Shown one piece after another: positions 5,446-11,279 of a stretch of DNA of 11,279 nucleotides. The number at the start of each line of letters is the position of its first letter. Position 1 is the stretch's first letter. The stretch spans positions 1 to 11,279 of the forward strand of contig JAXJPR010000033.1 of NCBI GenBank assembly GCA_036311565.1, written 5' to 3'. The notes below the pieces were generated by a model, which did no database searches, had not been told where the DNA came from, and saw only the letters and a list, made by a program, of their open reading frames with translations. This DNA comes from Fimousia sp036311565. GTDB lineage: Bacteria > Bacillota > Clostridia > Lachnospirales > Lachnospiraceae. Made by a program: the position numbers and the translations under genes.

Positions 5446-7367
5446 ATAAAAAACAGACAACTAAAGGCTATGGCAGCAATTCTTTCTTTAGCCATGGCTT
5501 TCGGACTTACGGTTCCAGTTTATTCAACAAATATACAGGCTGCAACTACAAAAGACTGGACAGATGCATCTACGGATTCCAAATCATGGTCAGACTGGAA
5601 AGCAAATTGGGAAGATTATAGCAGTAATTATGAATATGTTTCTCTGACCCCAGGTACAGATGAGTCAAAGCTTAATTTTGCATGGTACAGCCATACAGAA
5701 GAGACTCCTTAAGTAAGAATTTCACAAAATGAGGATATGTCCAATGCAAAGACTTATAAGGGAACACAGGAAAAAGCTATTCAGGATGCACAAAAAGTGG
5801 AAAAGGCTCACTTACCGGACAGATTGTAATCGGTGGTGTGGGGTATTACTCTAACAAAGTAACAGTTGCGAATCTGGCTGAAAACACACAGTATTACTAT
5901 CAGGTATTCAAAAATGGTGAATGGACGGAGGCCGAAAAATACAGTACAAAATCATTTTCTGATTTCTCCTTCCTTTATGTAGGGAATCCACAGATCGGTG
6001 TTTCAACAGGAAGAACAAGCGAGGAAAGCGATAGTATGAATACTAGTCAATATACATTCTGTTTATGCAGAAGGTGCGAATCTTGCTGCAAGAAATGATG
6101 CATATAACTGGAACAGAATTTTGAACAAGGCAGTTGCAGATCATTCAGATGTAAGCTTTATGGTATCATTAATGACAATTGGTAACCATGATTCTTATTC
6201 TAATCAGTATACGCTTCATTTTAATAATCCAAATGCTTTCTCAGAAGAAGATACAGAATATACAACTGGAAAGACAAAAGCAGGAACGGATTATTATTAT
6301 ACATATGGTGATGTACTGTTTATTGTGTTGGATACAAACAACTACAACTGTGCAACACACGAAAACGTAATTAAAAAAGCAATCAATGAAAATCAGGATG
6401 CAAAATGGCGTGTAGTTATGTTCCATCAGGATATTTACGGTTCTGGTGTGCATCATTCAGAAAGTGATGGGATGATTCTACGTACACAGCTTACACCAAT
6501 CTTTGATGAAAATGATATCGATGTTGTTCTTCAGGGACATGACCATACATATTCCAGAAGTTATCAGTTAACTGGAGATGGAAAAGAACACACAGCATAT
6601 GATACAACTAATCACAATAAATATGATGCAGAATTCCTTGCACAGAACAACTGCTATGTAGTGGCAGGTGATACAGCCAGTGGAACTGTTGTAAATCCAG
6701 AAGGAACCGTATATTTAGAAGCAAACTCATCTACAGGTTCTAAATTCTATGAACTGAATCCATCACAACTTATGATGGAACTACAGGAAAGGAACTTAAC
6801 GGTTCCTTTAGTTATACAATCGTAAAAGATAACAGAACAGCACAGGAAATTACAGGAACAGATTCTTACACAAAGAAAGTTGGTGATGAAGCCTTTAATC
6901 TTGATGTAAAAGCAGAAGGTAAACTTTCTTATGAATCTGACAACGAAGATGTTGTAGTTGTATCAAAAACAGGAAAAGTGCATGTAGTTGGTGAAGGTAC
7001 AGCAACGATTACAGTAAAAGCAGCAGCAACAGATAGCTATAAAGCAGCAAAAGCAACGGTTAAAATTACTGTAAATCCTAAGAAAGCAACCATTTCCAAA
7101 GTAAGTTCAACAAAGAAAACACAGGCAAAAGTGACATGGAAAAAAGATTCTAAAGTAACTGGATATCAGGTTGTATATGCATCTAATAAATCCTTCACAA
7201 GAAACGTGACAACAGTTTCTGTAAAGAAAAACACAACAACTTCTCTTACAATCAAAAATCTGTCAAGCAAGAAGAGAGTTTATGTAAGAGTTCGTTCTTA
7301 TAAGACAGTAAATGCTAAGAAAATGTACGGAAAATTCAGTACTGTGAAATCAGTAAAAGTAAAATAA
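5446..7367 (+). pseudogene. Secreted metallophosphoesterase with Big and FN3-like domains, degraded
   Basis: The remains of a roughly 700-residue exported protein are readable across several frames. Parts in order: signal peptide (KNRQLKAMAAILSLAMAFG to IQAAT); a purple-acid-phosphatase-type N-terminal Ig domain (LNFAWYSHTEETP, NTQYYYQVFKNGEW); the calcineurin-like domain (FLYVGNPQIG, TIGNHDSYS, YYYTYGDVLFIVLDTNNYNC, MFHQDIYGSG, LQGHDHTYSR); a Big-type Ig domain (about 6870-7075); and an FN3-like domain to TAA 7365. Lesions: GGAGG (5436-5440) is followed by ATA where ATG is expected, stop TAA at 5710, frameshift near 5800, frameshift near 6045, in-frame deletion near 6168 removing the GDQ metal motif, and a frame-shifting deletion near 6770. 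The first motif also reads GNPQ where relatives have GDPQ. Extracellular phosphodiesterase or phosphatase activity must be lost. The C-terminal frame is clean. Confidence 0.88.
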
Positions 7368-7390
7368 ATAATAACTAGGATGTTAAAAAC

Positions 7391-7432
7391 TGCCGGAGAG
7401 ACCATAGTAGTATGGCCTGCTCCGGCAATTTA
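7391..7432 (+). terminator. Long-stem terminator after the phosphoesterase pseudogene
   Basis: TGCCGGAG (7391-7398) pairs perfectly with CTCCGGCA (7420-7427). The interior adds a second helix GACCATA/TATGGCC with one mismatch, followed by ATTTAT. The stem is strong and the U-tract weak. It is symmetrical enough to act on either strand. Confidence 0.65.
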
Positions 7433-7492
7433 TGTGATTGGCTTAAAAGTATAGAAAATCCACGATTTTTGGCTAATAATAAGCATTTTAAG

Positions 7493-7544
7493 TAGGCAAT
7501 CATAAAAAAATATGATATGATAATGCAATCGATTAATGATTAAT
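7493..7544 (+). promoter_or_regulatory. Probable promoter and repeat motif before the AAA+ gene
   Basis: A weak -35 TAGGCA (7493-7498) lies 17 bases before a -10 TATGAT (7516-7521; GATAAT overlaps it at 7519). Just downstream, GATTAAT is tandemly repeated (7531-7544), giving the palindrome ATTAATGATTAAT, a possible operator at the start of the transcript. The ribosome binding site AAAGGAG (7554-7560) follows, with the ATG at 7568. Confidence 0.4.
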
Positions 7545-7567
7545 GAATTTACAAAAGGAGCGTAAAT

Positions 7568-9058
7568 ATGCCAGTATTTGATTTTAGCAATACACCAGAT
7601 AATGATAGTAATGAATTTGTATGTACTTATACTATCTTTCACTCTAATGAAAGAGCTGCTACCCCGGAAAACCCCATTTTCGTTTTAGACAATCGTAAGC
7701 GAAAATGGAATCACCATTCTTGTGGTATTTTTGCGAATCCAAGTAAACAGACAACTTTCGAATTTAAAGAAGAGGATGGAACGTTCAACGCAGATATTTT
7801 GCAGATTGATTCACGTTTTATTTATCTTTTAAAATGGCTTGGAAAAAATCATATCAATGTCCGTCTTTCCGGAGAAAACCGCGAAGATGGTTATGCTGTT
7901 TATAAAATTCGTGAAATCGCATTAGGAGGCAGCGGCAAACTTTCTGCTGAAGATGGTTTTCTTCAGTTTATGATTGAACGCTTATTTGAAAGTAATGCTC
8001 CATTGAACAATTTAGAGGAAGATGACGATCTGGATGAAACCGGAGATGATATGAAACTTACCAGCCTGCAGAGCATTTCAGATTTTATGACCTGTGCTGG
8101 AAAAACGTTACCGGATAATATTAGACTGTGGGCAAGAAGAAATCTTGCAGTTGCCCATTCACATGAGGTTACTCAGGAGGAACGCCGTCATGCCCAGAGG
8201 GCACTTTCTATTATGATGAATATTAAGTGGAAGAACAATTATTTTGAATCAATTGACCCGAAAAAGGCACGACAGATTTTAGACGAAGAATTGTATGGTA
8301 TGGAACGGGTGAAACAACGTATCATGGAGACGATCATTCAGATTAACAGAACCCATACTCTTCCAGCTTATGGTATACTGTTGATTGGACCAGCAGGAAC
8401 TGGTAAATCTCAGATTGCCTATGCAGTTGCCCGTATTTTGAAACTGCCATGGACAACATTAGATATGAGTTCTATTAATGATCCGGAGCAGCTGACTGGA
8501 AGTTCCCGTATCTATTCCAATGCAAAACCAGGAATTATTATGGAAGCCTTTTCTATGGCAGGGGAGTCAAACCTTGTTTTCATTATCAATGAGTTAGATA
8601 AAGCAGCTTCTGGAAAAGGTAACGGCAATCCGGCCGATGTACTTTTGACACTCCTTGATAATCTTGGATTTACTGACAACTATATGGAATGTATGATTCC
8701 AACCAGTGGAGTCTATCCGATTGCGACTGCCAATGACAAGGATCAGATTAGTGCACCTTTGATGTCACGATTTGCAGTCATTGAGATTCCGGATTATACA
8801 GCAGAAGAGAAGAAGATTATCTTTTCAAAATTTGTTTTACCAAAAGTTTTAAAACGTATGGGCTTAAATGAAGATGAATGCATCGTAACAGAGGATGCTC
8901 TTGATGCGGTGGTGGAACATTTTGCAAATACCAGTGGTATCCGAGATTTAGAACAGGCTGCAGAACACATGGTAGCCAATGCACTATATCAAATTGAAGT
9001 GGATCACGTTACGCAGGTTGTTTTTGATTCGAAAATGGTTCGAAATCTGTTTGTATAA
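7568..9058 (+). CDS. Lon-like AAA+ ATPase lacking a protease domain
   Basis: This intact 496-residue protein resembles the ATPase module of Lon in residues about 205-475. It has the Lon-type lead-in ARQILDEELYGMERVKQRI (234-252), Walker A GPAGTGKS (274-281), Walker B VFIINELDK (337-345), sensor 1 Asn389 in IATAND, a candidate arginine finger Arg401 in PLMSRF, and sensor 2 Arg459 in SGIRDLEQ. The Walker B Asp is replaced by Asn341 while the catalytic Glu342 is kept. The protein stops about 35 residues past sensor 2, so the Ser-Lys protease domain of Lon is absent. Residues 1-148 do not resemble the Lon N-domain and were not recognised; an acidic linker (about 149-161) follows. It is monocistronic, with its own promoter and terminator, and AAAGGAG fixes the start. 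It is probably an ATP-dependent remodeller with an unknown substrate. Confidence 0.85.
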   Translation: MPVFDFSNTPDNDSNEFVCTYTIFHSNERAATPENPIFVLDNRKRKWNHHSCGIFANPSKQTTFEFKEEDGTFNADILQIDSRFIYLLKWLGKNHINVRLSGENREDGYAVYKIREIALGGSGKLSAEDGFLQFMIERLFESNAPLNNLEEDDDLDETGDDMKLTSLQSISDFMTCAGKTLPDNIRLWARRNLAVAHSHEVTQEERRHAQRALSIMMNIKWKNNYFESIDPKKARQILDEELYGMERVKQRIMETIIQINRTHTLPAYGILLIGPAGTGKSQIAYAVARILKLPWTTLDMSSINDPEQLTGSSRIYSNAKPGIIMEAFSMAGESNLVFIINELDKAASGKGNGNPADVLLTLLDNLGFTDNYMECMIPTSGVYPIATANDKDQISAPLMSRFAVIEIPDYTAEEKKIIFSKFVLPKVLKRMGLNEDECIVTEDALDAVVEHFANTSGIRDLEQAAEHMVANALYQIEVDHVTQVVFDSKMVRNLFV

Positions 9059-9078
9059 AATCTTTCATTCTGTTATTT

Positions 9079-9109
9079 AGAACGTTTCAATTGCAGAAAC
9101 GTTCTTTTT
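9079..9109 (+). terminator. Intrinsic terminator of the AAA+ gene
   Basis: AGAACGTTTC (9079-9088) and GAAACGTTCT (9096-9105) form a perfect 10-bp stem with a 7-base loop, followed by TTTT. It lies 20 bases past the stop codon and separates this gene from the GntR unit. Confidence 0.9.
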
Positions 9110-9141
9110 GTTTCTTCATATAATTGTTTGAAGCTTTTATA

Positions 9142-9195
9142 TTGAAAAATAATATTCCATATATTATAATGTTTCAGGTTGTAAAGGTATTACCT
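9142..9195 (+). promoter_or_regulatory. Promoter and palindromic operator of the GntR-permease unit
   Basis: A -35 TTGAAA (9142-9147) and a perfect -10 TATAAT (9165-9170) are 17 bases apart. Fifteen bases beyond the -10 lies the perfect palindrome AGGTATTACCT (9185-9195), placed where a bound repressor would block early elongation and start-site clearance. It is the natural candidate site for the GntR protein encoded immediately downstream. No second copy was seen before the permease. Confidence 0.7.
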
Positions 9196-9217
9196 ATTTT
9201 TGTGGGAGATGAATGAT

Positions 9218-9943
9218 ATGTGTTTAAAAGCAGAGAATCCTAAGATGATTTGTACAGAGTTGTTAAAAGAAATGAGGAATGGCCTTTTTTCTCAATGTAA
9301 GAAATTACCAAGGGAGACAGTGCTTTCCGAAAAACTAGGTATCAGCCGTACTCAGTTAAGGGATGTTTTATCAGATTTCGAACGTGAAGGATTCATTACC
9401 CGTAGACATGGAGTTGGAACGATCATCAATCGTCATGTGCTGGAAGTGAAAAGCCGTATGGACATTGAAACAGAATTTTTGGATATTATTCGACAAAATG
9501 GTCATGAGGCAACAATCTCTTTTATCCAGGTCACGGAAAGGATTGCAGATGGGATGATAGCACAGAAACTTCATATTGAGGAGGGAACACCTGTCATATG
9601 CATTCGTTTATTGTGTAATGCGGATGATAGACCAGCTATTTATAGTGAAGATGTTTTGGAAAAGCATCTCGTAAAAGCAGATTATAGATCTCAAGATTTT
9701 AAACTTAGTATTTTTCAATTTTTAGAAAAATTCTGTGATGTGGAACCCTACATGGATCTTACAGAATTGCATCCGGTACTTGCGGATGAGAAACTGTCAA
9801 AAATTTTACAGGTATCCAAAGGATCACCACTCTTAAATATGGAAGAAGTTGATTATGATATTGAGGGAAATCCGATTTTTTATTCTAAACAATATTTTGT
9901 GGATCGTTTTTTTAAACATACTGTATTGAGGAAAAAATTTTAA
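9218..9943 (+). CDS. GntR/HutC-family transcriptional regulator
   Basis: This 241-residue regulator has an N-terminal winged helix (about residues 10-72), including LPRETVLSEKLGISRTQLRDVL and the wing FITRRHGVGTII. A C-terminal UTRA ligand-binding domain follows (about 90-238), with the family-typical stretches GTPVICIRLL, PAIYSEDVL, and GNPIFYSKQYFVDRFF near the end. The start at 9218 is chosen because GGGAG (9204-9208) lies nine bases before it. The upstream in-frame TTG (9200) and ATG (9209) lie before or on that site. UTRA domains bind small metabolites. The nucleobase permease starting 32 bases downstream, without its own promoter, suggests that the ligand is a purine, pyrimidine or related metabolite and that the pair is autoregulated through the palindrome at 9185-9195. 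The family call is firm; ligand and target are inferred. Confidence 0.88.
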   Translation: MCLKAENPKMICTELLKEMRNGLFSQCKKLPRETVLSEKLGISRTQLRDVLSDFEREGFITRRHGVGTIINRHVLEVKSRMDIETEFLDIIRQNGHEATISFIQVTERIADGMIAQKLHIEEGTPVICIRLLCNADDRPAIYSEDVLEKHLVKADYRSQDFKLSIFQFLEKFCDVEPYMDLTELHPVLADEKLSKILQVSKGSPLLNMEEVDYDIEGNPIFYSKQYFVDRFFKHTVLRKKF

Positions 9944-9975
9944 TATGAAAGGCGAAAAAAGAGGAGAAAAAAATT

Positions 9976-11279
9976 ATGAACAAAAGCGAAAATTGTAGTG
10001 TAAATAATATTTACAAGTTAGATGGACGCGTTCCTGTATTGAAAGCAATTCCATTTGGTCTGCAGCATATCCTGGCAATGTTTGTAGCAAATCTGACCCC
10101 AATTACAATTATTGCCGCAGCAGGAGGATTGTCACAGGAAGAAATCGCTATACTTTTACAGAATGCAATGTTTGTTGCAGGAATTGCAACATTGATCCAG
10201 CTTTTCCCAATTTGGAAAGTAGGTTCCAGACTTCCGATTGTTATGGGAGTCAGCTTTACGTTTGTAACAGTATTAAGTACAGTTGCAGTAAATTATGGTT
10301 ATCCAGCAGTCATTGGTGCAGTCATTTGCGGTGGTATTTTTGAAGGAACCATAGGTCTCTTGGCAAAATATTGGAGAAAAATCATTTCACCAATTGTAGC
10401 GGCATCTGTAGTTACCGCGATTGGTTATTCTTTATTTACCGTAGGTGCGAGATCTTTTGGTGGTGGATATACAGAAGAATTTGGTTCTGCAACCAACTTA
10501 CTATTAGGGACCATTACCTTGGCAGTTTGCTTAGGATGGAATATTGCAGCAAAGGGGTATTTAAAGCAGTTATCCGTATTAGCAGGATTGATCGTTGGAT
10601 ATATTGTAGCAATCTTTATGGGACAGGTGGATTTATCGGTTATCTTTTCAGGTGGACTTGTTTCATTACCAAGACTGATACCATATACACCAGAATTTCA
10701 TATTGGTGCAATTTTTTCTGTAGCAATTATTTTTATGGTCTCTGCAGCAGAGACCATTGGAGATACCACAGCTATGGTATCAGGTGGTCTGGATAGAGAG
10801 ATTAAAGCGGAAGAAATTTCCGGTTCGTTAGCATGTGATGGATTTGCATCTGCAATTTCTGCATTGTTTGGATGCCCTCCAGTAACATCATTTTCACAAA
10901 ATGTTGGTCTTATTAATATGACAAAAGTTGTAAACCGTTTTACCATTGGGACAGGAGCAGGATGCATGATCTTAGCTGGTCTGCTTCCACCAGTGGGTAA
11001 CTTCTTTGCATCTCTTCCAGAATCTGTTTTAGGTGGATGTACGATTATGATGTTCGGTACCATCATGGTTTCTGGTATTCAAATGATTGCAAAAGCAGGA
11101 TTTACCCAGAGAAATATTATAATTGCAGCATTGTCACTTTCTGTAGGAATCGGATTTACAGCTACAAGCGAAATTGATTTGTGGCACATTTTCCCTGAAG
11201 TTATTCAGTCAGTATTTTCTGCAAATGTAGTTGCAGTTGTATTCGTAGTATCCATTTTATTAAATCTTATTCTTCCTAA
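9976..11279 (+). CDS. NCS2-family nucleobase:cation symporter (xanthine/uracil permease type), 3' end outside window
   Basis: An uninterrupted frame of 434 codons runs from ATG (GAGGAG at 9961-9966, nine bases upstream) to the right edge. The final AA is only part of a codon, so the stop lies beyond. It is a multi-pass membrane protein of the NCS2/NAT fold: opening GLQHILAMFVANLTPI, SRLPIVMGVSFTFV, substrate-site region VSAAETIGDTTAMV, and the NAT signature QNVGLINMTK, with Gln as in purine (xanthine/urate) carriers rather than the Glu of UraA. Usual family length is 430-460, so little is missing. It takes up a nucleobase with protons or sodium. It follows a GntR regulator by 32 bases and shares its promoter. 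Xanthine or uric acid is the more likely substrate than uracil, but motif evidence alone is not conclusive. Confidence 0.88.
   Translation, partial: MNKSENCSVNNIYKLDGRVPVLKAIPFGLQHILAMFVANLTPITIIAAAGGLSQEEIAILLQNAMFVAGIATLIQLFPIWKVGSRLPIVMGVSFTFVTVLSTVAVNYGYPAVIGAVICGGIFEGTIGLLAKYWRKIISPIVAASVVTAIGYSLFTVGARSFGGGYTEEFGSATNLLLGTITLAVCLGWNIAAKGYLKQLSVLAGLIVGYIVAIFMGQVDLSVIFSGGLVSLPRLIPYTPEFHIGAIFSVAIIFMVSAAETIGDTTAMVSGGLDREIKAEEISGSLACDGFASAISALFGCPPVTSFSQNVGLINMTKVVNRFTIGTGAGCMILAGLLPPVGNFFASLPESVLGGCTIMMFGTIMVSGIQMIAKAGFTQRNIIIAALSLSVGIGFTATSEIDLWHIFPEVIQSVFSANVVAVVFVVSILLNLILP

Noticed and set aside
7531..7544. Tandem GATTAAT as the start of a repeat or CRISPR-like array.
   Set aside because: Only two copies are present with no spacers; it is more likely an operator or chance in AT-rich DNA.
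10371..11066. Alternative frames on both strands inside the permease gene.
   Set aside because: The plus-strand NCS2 frame is continuous for 434 codons with the NAT signature; the others are shadows with Arg/Trp/Tyr- or Pro-rich translations.

Overview
The window reads like an AT-rich chromosome segment from an anaerobic gut Firmicute, most likely a Lachnospiraceae member (Blautia/Roseburia/Dorea type). This is inferred from codon style, strong AGGAG ribosome binding sites, consensus sigma-A promoters, a TnpV remnant, a Hol-Tox type I toxin-antitoxin end, and the Big/FN3-tailed metallophosphoesterase typical of that family. No rRNA, tRNA, CRISPR array or complete insertion sequence was seen.

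Layout. Positions 1-225 hold the 3' end of a small holin-like toxin gene and, on the opposite strand, a probable antisense RNA antitoxin. Positions 230-835 hold no intact gene, only hairpins and a 21-codon remnant of tnpV. Positions 838-3246 are an arsenic-resistance operon: arsR, arsP-type permease, a cysteine-rich thioredoxin-fold protein, and a thioredoxin-type arsC. It is followed by the C-terminal third of an Acr3 arsenite exporter whose N-terminal two thirds are missing.

Positions 3287-7367 form a graveyard of five consecutive broken genes: acr3 fragment, marR-family regulator (frameshift plus stop), DUF5131/phage Gp37-Gp68-like gene (stop, frameshift, altered C-terminus), nitroreductase fragment, and a large secreted metallophosphoesterase (lost start codon, stop, several frameshifts, internal deletions removing metal-binding residues). 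Regulatory DNA around them, such as two palindromes at the marR promoter, is still recognisable.

Positions 7493-9109 are an apparently independent single-gene unit encoding an intact 496-residue Lon-like AAA+ ATPase. It has an unrecognised N-terminal region and no protease domain, and Asn replaces the Walker B Asp. Positions 9142 to the right edge are a GntR/HutC regulator followed 32 bases later by an NCS2 xanthine/uracil-type permease that runs off the window.

Functionally, ArsR should release the ars promoter on sensing trivalent arsenic, ArsC would reduce arsenate, and ArsP would export trivalent (methylated) arsenicals. With acr3 destroyed here, disposal of the arsenite made by ArsC must depend on ArsP or on a pump elsewhere. 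The GntR-NCS2 pair looks like a self-regulated nucleobase uptake module. The most interesting intact, unexplained gene is the protease-less Lon-like ATPase. I did not find convincing evidence of a wholly new multi-gene system.
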